DNA of 64,000 nt from assembly GCF_033441515.1 (NCBI RefSeq), contig NZ_JAWQJT010000004.1, forward strand, positions 496,001-560,000, given 5' to 3'. The DNA is from Amycolatopsis solani. Lineage in GTDB: Bacteria > Actinomycetota > Actinomycetes > Mycobacteriales > Pseudonocardiaceae. Positions 34,250 through 41,625 of this stretch are shown in pieces (within the stretch, counting starts at the first letter, position 1; the number at the start of each line of letters is the position of its first letter). Position numbers and translations under genes: made by a program. The notes under the pieces are model-generated. The model had not been told where the DNA came from, did no database searches, and was given only the letters and a program-made list of their open reading frames with translations.

Positions 34250-35131
34250 ATGCAGAAGACGATCCTGGACCGCGTCGAGCGCGTCGCCGACGACGTCGTC
34301 TCCCTCGTGCTGCGTGGCGACGAAGGCGATCTGGCCCCGTGGGAGCCCGGCGCGCACATCGACCTCGCGCTGCCGAACTGGCTGACCCGGCAGTACTCGC
34401 TCTGCGGCGACCCCGCGGACCGCTCCGCCTACCGGATCGCGGTCCGGCACGACCCGCTCAGCCGCGGCGGCTCGGAGTACGTCCACCTGTACCTGCGCCC
34501 CGGCCGGACCCTGGAAGTTTCGGTGCCGCGCAACCACTTCCCGCTGGTGGCCGCCCCGGAATACCTGTTCGTGGCCGGCGGCATCGGGATCACGCCGATC
34601 ATCCCGATGCTGCGGGCCGCCGGCACCCGGGCGACGCTGGTGTACGCGGGCCGCTCGGCTTCGACGATGCCGTTCGCGGCGGACCTCGTGGCCGCGTACG
34701 GCGAACGCGTGCGGCTGTACTCCGAGGAACGGCCGGACCTCGCGGCGCTGGCGGCGGAGTTCCCGGCGGCGGAGGTCTACTGCTGCGGCCCGGCGTCCAT
34801 GGTGGACGCGGCCGAAGCGCTGTTCCCGCGCGTGCACACCGAACGCTTCCAGCCCACCCGGCGCGTCTTCGGGCCGGACACCCCGTTCGAGGTGGTGTGC
34901 GCCCGATCCGAGCAGACCCTCCGGGTCCCGGCCGACGAATCGCTGCTCGACGTGCTGAACCACGCCGGGAAGCCGGTGCCGTCCGGCTGCCGCGAGGGCG
35001 TCTGCGGCAGCTGCGAACTCTCCGTCCTCGACGGCGACCCCGAGCACCGCGACGACATCGGCGCGCCGGCCGGGCGGATGTACCCGTGCGTGTCGCGTGC
35101 CTCGTCGCCCCGGCTCGTGCTGGACGTCTGA
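34250..35131 (+). CDS. PDR/VanB-type oxidoreductase (flavin, NAD, 2Fe-2S)
   Basis: A 293-residue three-domain electron-transfer protein. Residues ~1-95 form the flavin domain, with RQYSLCGDP contacting FMN. Residues ~95-205 are the NAD domain, with VAGGIGITPIIPML and YCCGPASMV. The C-terminal plant-type ferredoxin has ligands in CREGVCGSCELSV plus YPCVS (C-x4-C-x2-C and a fourth cysteine). Such reductases drive Rieske oxygenases or demethylases, but no oxygenase gene is adjacent. It lies 1 nt after the flavoprotein gene and overlaps the siderophore-interacting protein by 1 nt, pointing to electron delivery to those partners or to ferric iron. Confidence 0.9.
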   Translation: MQKTILDRVERVADDVVSLVLRGDEGDLAPWEPGAHIDLALPNWLTRQYSLCGDPADRSAYRIAVRHDPLSRGGSEYVHLYLRPGRTLEVSVPRNHFPLVAAPEYLFVAGGIGITPIIPMLRAAGTRATLVYAGRSASTMPFAADLVAAYGERVRLYSEERPDLAALAAEFPAAEVYCCGPASMVDAAEALFPRVHTERFQPTRRVFGPDTPFEVVCARSEQTLRVPADESLLDVLNHAGKPVPSGCREGVCGSCELSVLDGDPEHRDDIGAPAGRMYPCVSRASSPRLVLDV

Positions 35132-35928
35132 TGATCCCGAAGGTGCGCCGCCCGAAGACGCGACGGATGATCACGCTCGAAGTCCGCGCGAACACCGCAC
35201 CGAGCCCGGCGTTCCGGACCATCACCCTCGGCGGCCCGGCCCTCGCGGACTTCGAACCGGCGGGCGACGACCAGGCCGTGCGCCTGTTCTTCCCCCGCGA
35301 CGGCCAAGCCGGCCTGCGGATGCCCACGCGCGACAACGAGGGCTGGATGGCCGAGGTGCTGATGCTGCCGAAGTCGCGCCGCCCGTGGGTCCGCAACTAC
35401 ACGATCCGGCGCGCCCGCCCCGGCGAGATCGACATCGAGTTCGCCCTCCACGACGGCGACGCCCCGGCGGCTTCGTGGGCCCGCACCGCGCGCCCCGGCG
35501 ATCCGGCGGGCATCTTCGACATGGGCGTGAGCTACCTGCCGCCGCCCGGGGTGGCGTGGCAGCTGCTGGCCGGCGACGAGAGCGCGGTGCCGGCGATACT
35601 GGCGATCCTCGAAGGCGCGCGGTCCGACCTGGTCGCGGAGGTGTTCCTGGAGGTGCCGTCGACGGCAGACGTCCGGGACCTCGACCCGCCACCGGGCGTG
35701 CGGGTGCACTGGCTGCCGCGGGACGAGCCCGGCCGCCGCCCGGGCACGCTGGCGCTCAAGACGATCGAGGCGGCGGACCTCCCGGAGGGGCGCGCGTACA
35801 CGTGGGTGGCCGGGGAAAGCGCGCTGGCCACGGGCGTCCGGCGCCACCTGGTGCGCGAGCGCGGCTGGCCGAAGCCGGACATCGCGTTCCTCGGCTACTG
35901 GCGCCACGGCCGCGCGGCCCCGGGCTGA
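35131..35928 (+). CDS. Siderophore-interacting protein (ferric-siderophore reductase)
   Basis: A 265-residue SIP/ViuB-like flavoprotein. The FAD site is in WVRNYTIRRARPGEIDIEFALH, the NAD(P)H site in AGDESAVPAILAILE, and the C-terminus YTWVAGESALATGVRRHLVRERG...GYWRHG is diagnostic. SIPs reduce ferric siderophores to release iron in the cytoplasm. Its ATG overlaps the stop of the VanB-type reductase gene (TGATG). The same operon holds two redox proteins, so an iron or flavin redox role is likely. No IdeR/DmdR-type box was noticed upstream of the operon. Confidence 0.9.
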   Translation: MIPKVRRPKTRRMITLEVRANTAPSPAFRTITLGGPALADFEPAGDDQAVRLFFPRDGQAGLRMPTRDNEGWMAEVLMLPKSRRPWVRNYTIRRARPGEIDIEFALHDGDAPAASWARTARPGDPAGIFDMGVSYLPPPGVAWQLLAGDESAVPAILAILEGARSDLVAEVFLEVPSTADVRDLDPPPGVRVHWLPRDEPGRRPGTLALKTIEAADLPEGRAYTWVAGESALATGVRRHLVRERGWPKPDIAFLGYWRHGRAAPG

Positions 35929-36234
35929 GCCACGATCGCCGCCGCGCCGGGTCACCCACGTACACCGCCCGGCCGGGCCCCCCACGCGCGGCCGCCGGGC
36001 ACCAGGTACCCGGCCTCGAGCTGAACCAGCGCGATCGCCGCCACCGCGCCGGGCCACCCACGCGCCCGGCCGGCTAGGCCGGGCGCCGGGCCGCCCCACG
36101 CGCGCCACCGGCCGGCCAGGTCGGGCAGCAGCAGCCCGGCGGCGGCTGGCACCAGCCCGAGCGAATCGTCCGGCTGGGTACCGCGGTGCTGCTCGCGTAC
36201 CATCGCGGGCAGCCTCGACGTCGAGGAGGCAGGC
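35929..36234. other. 306-nt GC-rich gap with imperfect direct repeats
   Basis: No supported gene. Three imperfect direct repeats beginning GCGCCGGG and containing CCCACG occur at 35944-35960, 36046-36064 and 36083-36104. A faint hydrophobic minus-strand reading (LGLVPAAAGLLLPDLAGRW, then AAIALVQLEAGYLVPG) could be a decayed membrane-protein gene but has no intact frame. The promoter of the AraC-type gene must lie at the right end. Confidence 0.4.
36062..36086. terminator. 10-bp stem-loop in the sip-araC gap
   Basis: GCGCCCGGCC (36062-36071) and GGCCGGGCGC (36077-36086) pair perfectly around a 5-nt GGCTA loop, ~130 nt after the siderophore-interacting-protein stop. This is a strong GC hairpin without a U-tract, plausible as a terminator for that operon. 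Confidence 0.5.
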
Positions 36235-37101
36235 GTGGGCGAACTCGGGCTGGCCGACACCAACGGCATCCTCGCGCTGCCCTGGGTCCGCCCCGAACGC
36301 ACCTCCGCCGGGCTCGGCTGGGACCGCGTCTACGTCTCCAAGCAGCGCGAACGCCCCTACCGCGCCGAGTTCGGCGCCGCACGCAGCCATCAGCTGATCC
36401 TGCACCTCGACGGGCCTGTGACGGTCCGGCGCGGCGTCGGCACGCCTCGCGAGCAGAGCCGCCGGATGCCCGTCGGCGGGTTGTTCCTTCAGCCCTCGCA
36501 CGCGGAGCTGTCCGTCGAGCTCGGCGGTGAGCTCGACACCGTGCACGTCTACGTCGACGACGACGCCGTGCAGGAGGCCGCCGGGGGAAGCGTGCGGCTC
36601 GCCGAGGAGCTGGGCAGCTCGGATCCCCTGCTCGAACAGCTCGTGCTGAGCCTCGACGGCGTCGTCCGCGACTGGGAGCCCAGCGCTCGCACCTACGCCG
36701 ACCAGCTCGGGGCGCTCGTCGCCGCGCAGCTGGTCCGGCGGCACCGCGCCGGGCCGGTCGCCGCGCCCGTCGCGCGGGGGCTTTCGGACCGGCAGTTCGC
36801 GCGCGTCCGCGATCTGATGACCGAGCGCCTCGCCGAAGCGGTGCCGCTCGCCGAGCTGGCCGCGCTCGCCGGGCTGAGCGTCAGCCAGTTCTCGCGGCAG
36901 TTCAAGGCGCGCACCGGCCTGCCGCCGCACCGGTTCCTGCTGCGCCTGCGCGTCGAGCGGGCGGGGCTGCTGCTGCGCACCGGCGACGACCCGATCGCCG
37001 ACATCGCCGCCCGCTGCGGCTTCTCCCACCAGGAGCACCTGACGCGCGTGCTGCGCGCCCAGCTCGGCACCACCCCGGCCGCGCTGCGCCGGGCGGGCTG
37101 A
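36235..37101 (+). CDS. AraC-family regulator of the hydroxyquinol operon
   Basis: A 288-residue AraC/XylS protein. An N-terminal cupin-like ligand domain spans ~20-130. Two helix-turn-helix units follow at ~185-285: VPLAELAALAGLSVSQFSRQFKARTGLPPHRFLLRLRVERA, then DPIADIAARCGFSHQEHLTRVLRAQLGTTPAALRR. The GTG start follows GAGGAGGCAGGC. The aromatic catabolic genes start 73 nt downstream on the same strand, so it is the likely activator of the fused reductase-dioxygenase and hydroxylase genes. The inducer may be resorcinol or a related phenol (inference). Confidence 0.85.
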   Translation: MGELGLADTNGILALPWVRPERTSAGLGWDRVYVSKQRERPYRAEFGAARSHQLILHLDGPVTVRRGVGTPREQSRRMPVGGLFLQPSHAELSVELGGELDTVHVYVDDDAVQEAAGGSVRLAEELGSSDPLLEQLVLSLDGVVRDWEPSARTYADQLGALVAAQLVRRHRAGPVAAPVARGLSDRQFARVRDLMTERLAEAVPLAELAALAGLSVSQFSRQFKARTGLPPHRFLLRLRVERAGLLLRTGDDPIADIAARCGFSHQEHLTRVLRAQLGTTPAALRRAG

Positions 37102-37174
37102 CTCGCGCGTTTCGTGCCGTCCGGCAGCAGGAACGTGCAGGACCCGGGCTCGTCCGCGCCGGATACTGCGTCGC

Positions 37175-38917
37175 ATGACCTCGTTCAGCTACGCCGCGAA
37201 CCCCGTCCGGGTGGTCTTCGGCTCGCTCGGCACCCTCGGCGACGAAGCCGGCCGCCTCGGGCTGAGCCGGGTGCTGCTGGTCGGCGGCGCGCGGTTCGGT
37301 GACCGGGCCGCGGCGGCGCTCGGCCCGCGCCTGGCCGCCCGGTTCGAAGAGCCGGCCATGCACACCCCGGTCGACGTCACCGAGCGCGCGCTCAAGGTCG
37401 TCGCCGAGCACGACGTCGACGGCGTCGTCGCGATCGGCGGCGGTTCCGCCACCGGGCTGGCCAAGGCCATCGCGCTGCACACCGACCTGCCGCAGCTGAT
37501 CGTCCCGACGACCTACGCGGGTTCCGAACTCACCTCCGTGCTCGGCCAGACGGCCGACGGCCGCAAGACCACGCAGAAGACCTCGAAGGTCCGGCCCGAG
37601 GCCGTCCTCTACGACGTCGATCTGACGCTGTCCCTGCCGGTGCCCCTCTCGGCGGCCAGCGGGCTCAACGCACTGGCCCACGCGGTGGAAGCGACCTACG
37701 CGCCGGACGCCAACCCGATGACCGACCTGTTCGCCGCGGAGGCCAAGCGGCTGCTCGTGAGCGCACTCCCCCGCATCGCGGCGGATCCGTCCGATGTGGA
37801 CGCGCGGACCGACGCGCTGCGCGGCGCCTGGCTGGCCGGCTCGTGCCTCGACGCCGTCACGATGGGCCTGCACCACCAGCTCTGCCACCACCTCGGCGGC
37901 AAGTTCGGGCTGCCGCACGCGGAAACCCACGCCGTTCTCCTCCCGTACGTCATGGCGGAGAAAGGCCTGGACGACGCGAACGACGTCTTCGAGCTGGCCG
38001 CGTCCCTCCCGATCCCGCACTCGCTGGCCGAGCTGGGCCTCACCGAAGCCGACCTCGAGGGCGAACCGGAGCTGCTCCGCCAGGCTCTGCACGGCACCCG
38101 TCCCGCCGCGCCGCCGAGCCTCAAGGCGCTGACGAAGCAGGTGGCCGACAGCTTCGCCGGCGCCCCGGACCGCGTGCGCACCCTCCTCACCGACCTGGTC
38201 GAAACCCTGCACGGCTACGCCATCCGCACCGACCTCACGCAGGACGAGTGGGAGTACGCGATCGGTTTCCTCACCCGCGCCGGGCACATCACCACCGACA
38301 CCCGCCAGGAGTTCATCCTGCTGTCGGACACCCTCGGCGTCTCCAGCGTCGTCGACGTCCTGACCAACTCGCGGACGCCGGACACGACGCCGTCGGCCGT
38401 GCTCGGCCCCTTCTACGTCGAGGGACCACCCGAGACCCCGCAGGGCGCCGACATCGCGGAAGGCTTGCCGGGCACGCCCCTGTCGGCCGACATCCTCGTC
38501 ACCGACACGCAGGACGTGCCGGTCGCCGGCGCGATCGTCGACGTCTGGCAGTCCAATGAGGACGGTTTCTACGACGTCCAGCTGCCCGACCTGGACGGCC
38601 CGGTGCTGCGGGCGCGGTTCCGCACCGACGCCGAGGGGCGGCTGCGGTTCCGGACGATCGTGCCCAGCGCGTACCCGATCCCCGCCGACGGCCCGGTCGG
38701 CGAGATGCTGACCGCCGTCGGACGGCACCCGTACCGCGCCCCGCACGTGCACTTCATGATCGCCAAGCCCGGCTACCGCACGCTGATCACCCAGCTGTTC
38801 GTCGCCGGCGGCGAGTACCTCGACTCCGACACCGTGTTCGGCGTCAAGGACGGCCTGATCGTCGACTTCACCGACGGACTCGAGTTCACCTTCCGGATCT
38901 CAGGGAGCGGTGCATGA
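37175..38917 (+). CDS. Fused maleylacetate reductase - hydroxyquinol 1,2-dioxygenase
   Basis: A 580-residue natural fusion. Residues ~1-325 are an iron-type alcohol dehydrogenase of the maleylacetate reductase group: IGGGSATGLAKAIAL binds NAD, and HHQLCHHLGGKFGLPHAETHA holds the metal-site histidines. Residues ~325-580 are an intradiol dioxygenase with its helical N-terminal segment. Its iron ligands are Tyr466 (end of the VDVWQSNEDGFY signature), Tyr500 (SAYPIP), His524 and His526 (PHVHF). The dioxygenase opens hydroxyquinol to maleylacetate, and the reductase turns that into 3-oxoadipate, so one chain performs two consecutive steps. There is no ribosome site; GATACT ends 7 nt before the ATG, suggesting a leaderless mRNA. 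ATGA overlap with the hydroxylase. Confidence 0.92.
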   Translation: MTSFSYAANPVRVVFGSLGTLGDEAGRLGLSRVLLVGGARFGDRAAAALGPRLAARFEEPAMHTPVDVTERALKVVAEHDVDGVVAIGGGSATGLAKAIALHTDLPQLIVPTTYAGSELTSVLGQTADGRKTTQKTSKVRPEAVLYDVDLTLSLPVPLSAASGLNALAHAVEATYAPDANPMTDLFAAEAKRLLVSALPRIAADPSDVDARTDALRGAWLAGSCLDAVTMGLHHQLCHHLGGKFGLPHAETHAVLLPYVMAEKGLDDANDVFELAASLPIPHSLAELGLTEADLEGEPELLRQALHGTRPAAPPSLKALTKQVADSFAGAPDRVRTLLTDLVETLHGYAIRTDLTQDEWEYAIGFLTRAGHITTDTRQEFILLSDTLGVSSVVDVLTNSRTPDTTPSAVLGPFYVEGPPETPQGADIAEGLPGTPLSADILVTDTQDVPVAGAIVDVWQSNEDGFYDVQLPDLDGPVLRARFRTDAEGRLRFRTIVPSAYPIPADGPVGEMLTAVGRHPYRAPHVHFMIAKPGYRTLITQLFVAGGEYLDSDTVFGVKDGLIVDFTDGLEFTFRISGSGA

Positions 38918-40656
38918 GCTACGACACCGACGTCATCGTGGTCGGCAGCGGCCCGGCCGGCGGCGCCGCGGCCCTGCTGCTCGCCACCTACGGCGTCCCC
39001 ACGGTGCTCGCCACCAAGTACGGCTGGACGGCGAACACGCCCCGCGCGCACATCACCAACCAGCGCACCATGGAGGTGCTGCGCGACCTCGGCGTCGAGG
39101 ACAAGGCCCTCGCCATCGGCACGCCGCCGGAACTGATGGGCGACACCGTGCTCTGCACGTCGCTGACCGGGCCGGAGATCGGCCGGATCGCCAGCTGGGG
39201 CACCGGCGACCGGTCGGCGGCCGAGTACACCGCCGCCAGCCCGTGCCACATGATCGACCTGCCGCAGACCTACCTCGAGCCGATCCTGGCGGGCGAAGCC
39301 GCCGCGCGCGGTGCGAAACTGCGGCTGGACACCGAATTCCTCGACTTCACGCAGGACGGCGACGGCGTCACCGCCCGGTTCCGCGACCGCGTCCGCGGCG
39401 ACGAGTTCACGTTGCGCGCCCAATACCTGATCGGCGCGGACGGCGCCCGCAGCCGCGTCGCCGACCAGGCCGGCCTGCCGATCGCCGGGCAGACCGGCAA
39501 GGCGGGGAGCATGAACATCACGTTCACCGCCGACCTCGCGCCGTACGTGGCCCACCGGCCGAGCGTCCTGTACTGGGTGATGCGGCCGGGCGCGCACCTC
39601 GGCGGGATCGGGATGGGCCTGGTCCGGATGGTCCGGCCGTGGAACGAATGGCTGCTGACCTGGGGCTACGACATCGAGCAGGCCCCGCCGGACGTCGACG
39701 TCGAGGAGGCGACGCGGCTGGTGCGCGACCTCGTCGGCGACCCGGACCTCGAGGTCGAGATCACCTCGACGTCGCTGTGGACGGTCAACCACAACTACGC
39801 CACCGAATACCGCAACGGCCGGGTGTTCTGCGCCGGGGACGCCGTGCACCGGCACCCGCCGTCCAACGGGCTCGGCTCCAACACGTCCGTCCAGGACTCC
39901 TACAACCTGGCCTGGAAGCTCGCGATGGTGCTGCGCGGCGAGGCGGGAGAGAGACTGCTGGACAGCTACAGCGCCGAACGGGCGCCGGTGGGCAAGCAGA
40001 TCGTCGACCGGGCAAACCTCAGCCGCGACCAGTTCGGGCCGATCTTCGCCGCGCTCGGCATCGACGGCGGCACCGACGCCGACGGCATCACGGCCGGGCT
40101 CGAAACCTGCCTCGCGCCCACGGCCGAGGGCGCGCGCAAACGTCGTGAGCTGGAGCGGGCGATCGAGCTGAAGCACTACGAGTTCAACGCCCACGGCGTC
40201 GAGCTGGACCAGCGGTACGTCTCCGGCGCGGTGCTGCCCGACGGCGTCACGGCGGAATCGGACCGCGACCCCGAGCTGTTCCACCGGCCGAGCACCGAGC
40301 CGGGCGCGAAGCTGCCGCACGCCTGGCTCGTCGGCTCGCACGGCCGCCGTGTGTCCACTTTGGACCTCGTGGCCGGCGGTCGCTGGACGGTGCTGACCGG
40401 CCTCACCGGCACGCCGTGGCGGGACGCGGCGGCCAAGGTGGGCGCGGAACTGGGCCTCGACCTGCGGGCCGTCCGGATCGGCGACCCCGGCACCCGCGAC
40501 GCCTACGGTGACTGGTCGCGGCTGAGCGGCATCGACGAGGACGGCTGCCTGCTGGTCCGCCCGGACGGCTACGTCGCCTGGCGCCAGGCCACCGCGGCAC
40601 CCGACGCCGCCAAGGCCCTGCTCAGCGCGTTGCGGCAGGTCCTCGACCGGCCCTGA
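38914..40656 (+). CDS. FAD-dependent aromatic hydroxylase (TfdB/resorcinol type)
   Basis: A 580-residue class A flavin monooxygenase. The FAD motif is VVGSGPAGGAAALLLA, the DG motif is YLIGADGARSRVA, and the GD motif is FCAGDAVHRHPPSNGLGSNTSVQDSYNLAWKL. A C-terminal thioredoxin-like domain follows (~470-580), as in phenol hydroxylases. The length and motifs fit the 2,4-dichlorophenol/resorcinol hydroxylase branch. Being ATGA-coupled to the hydroxyquinol dioxygenase fusion, it most likely makes hydroxyquinol from resorcinol or 4-hydroxysalicylate-type precursors with NAD(P)H and O2. The substrate is inferred from context. Confidence 0.88.
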   Translation: MSYDTDVIVVGSGPAGGAAALLLATYGVPTVLATKYGWTANTPRAHITNQRTMEVLRDLGVEDKALAIGTPPELMGDTVLCTSLTGPEIGRIASWGTGDRSAAEYTAASPCHMIDLPQTYLEPILAGEAAARGAKLRLDTEFLDFTQDGDGVTARFRDRVRGDEFTLRAQYLIGADGARSRVADQAGLPIAGQTGKAGSMNITFTADLAPYVAHRPSVLYWVMRPGAHLGGIGMGLVRMVRPWNEWLLTWGYDIEQAPPDVDVEEATRLVRDLVGDPDLEVEITSTSLWTVNHNYATEYRNGRVFCAGDAVHRHPPSNGLGSNTSVQDSYNLAWKLAMVLRGEAGERLLDSYSAERAPVGKQIVDRANLSRDQFGPIFAALGIDGGTDADGITAGLETCLAPTAEGARKRRELERAIELKHYEFNAHGVELDQRYVSGAVLPDGVTAESDRDPELFHRPSTEPGAKLPHAWLVGSHGRRVSTLDLVAGGRWTVLTGLTGTPWRDAAAKVGAELGLDLRAVRIGDPGTRDAYGDWSRLSGIDEDGCLLVRPDGYVAWRQATAAPDAAKALLSALRQVLDRP

Positions 40657-41559
40657 TCACGGCGTGGTGGTGACCCCGGTGAACGTCACCGGGGTCTTCG
40701 GGGGCCCGCTGCCGTCGCCGATGCCCGGCTTCGAGGAGTCGATGCCGCCGCGGGCGACCTGGTCCAGGACGGCGAGGCCGGCGTCGTCGATGCTGCCGAA
40801 GACCGTGTACTCCGGCGGGATCTGCGTCTCGCCGAAGACCAGGAAGAACTGCGAACCGCCGGTGTCGGGCTGGCTCGTCTTCGCCATCGCCAGGATCCCG
40901 CGGCCGTAGGTCAGCTCGGGGAACACCTCGTCGCGGATCGTGTAGCCCGGGCCGCCGGTCCCGTCGCCGACCGGGTCGCCGCACTGCAGCATCTGCAGGC
41001 CGGCCGTCACCGAGAGCCGGTGGCACGACGTGCCGTCGTAGAAGCCCTGCTTCGCCAGGCTCACGAAGTTGACCACGGTGCACGGGGCCAACGCGCGGTC
41101 CAGCGTCAGCCCGATGGCACCCGCGCTCGTCGCGAGCCGCACGTCGACCGTCCCGGACGACGGTGCCGGGCCGTCCGGCGGCAGCCCGGCCTTCTTCGGC
41201 GCCGGCGCGCCGGGATCCGGGGTGAACGCGCAGGTCACCGGGTCGGCCAGCGGTTTCACCCGTTTCGGCATCGCGGCCCGGCCGCCGGGGATCGAAACCG
41301 GCGAGCTGACCGTGACCGGCGGGGTGGCCGAAGACGCCATCGCCGAGGACGTCGGCGCGGCGAAGAAACCACCGCCGGCCTGACCGTCCGGCTTGCGCAG
41401 GAACCCGGGGTAGCCCCAGGCCAGGAACGCCAGCACCATCACGACGACGACCACGACCGACCCGGTGACCAGCGCCATCGCCGTCGTCGAAGTCCGCTTC
41501 GGCGGTATCGGCGGCGGCCACTGGCCGTACTGCTGAGGCCGCTCCCCCGGCTCGCTCAT
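40657..41559 (-). CDS. Membrane-anchored cyclophilin-type peptidyl-prolyl isomerase
   Basis: A 300-residue protein: a proline-rich cytoplasmic start (PQQYGQWPPPIPPKR), one membrane helix (MALVTGSVVVVVVMVLAFLAWGY, ~27-50), a Ser/Ala/Pro-rich linker and an extracytoplasmic cyclophilin domain (~135-300). Cyclophilin marks are NFVSLAKQGFYDGTSCHRLS, QCGDPVGDGTGGPGYTI, GSQFFLVFG and YTVFGSI. It probably assists folding of exported proteins. The ATG at 41559 has GGGGAG 6 nt upstream; an upstream in-frame ATG does not. Its stop abuts the convergent hydroxylase stop. Confidence 0.88.
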   Translation of the reverse strand: MSEPGERPQQYGQWPPPIPPKRTSTTAMALVTGSVVVVVVMVLAFLAWGYPGFLRKPDGQAGGGFFAAPTSSAMASSATPPVTVSSPVSIPGGRAAMPKRVKPLADPVTCAFTPDPGAPAPKKAGLPPDGPAPSSGTVDVRLATSAGAIGLTLDRALAPCTVVNFVSLAKQGFYDGTSCHRLSVTAGLQMLQCGDPVGDGTGGPGYTIRDEVFPELTYGRGILAMAKTSQPDTGGSQFFLVFGETQIPPEYTVFGSIDDAGLAVLDQVARGGIDSSKPGIGDGSGPPKTPVTFTGVTTTP

Positions 41560-41625
41560 GAACGCTCCCCTCGTCGAGAGCTCCATTCTGCCGCCGACGG
41601 CCGTTCCCCGGGCGAGAACGCCCGA

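Noticed and set aside
34777-37176. 799-residue minus-strand open frame
   Set aside because: It spans the antisense of three recognised genes and the gap between them, with no family features.
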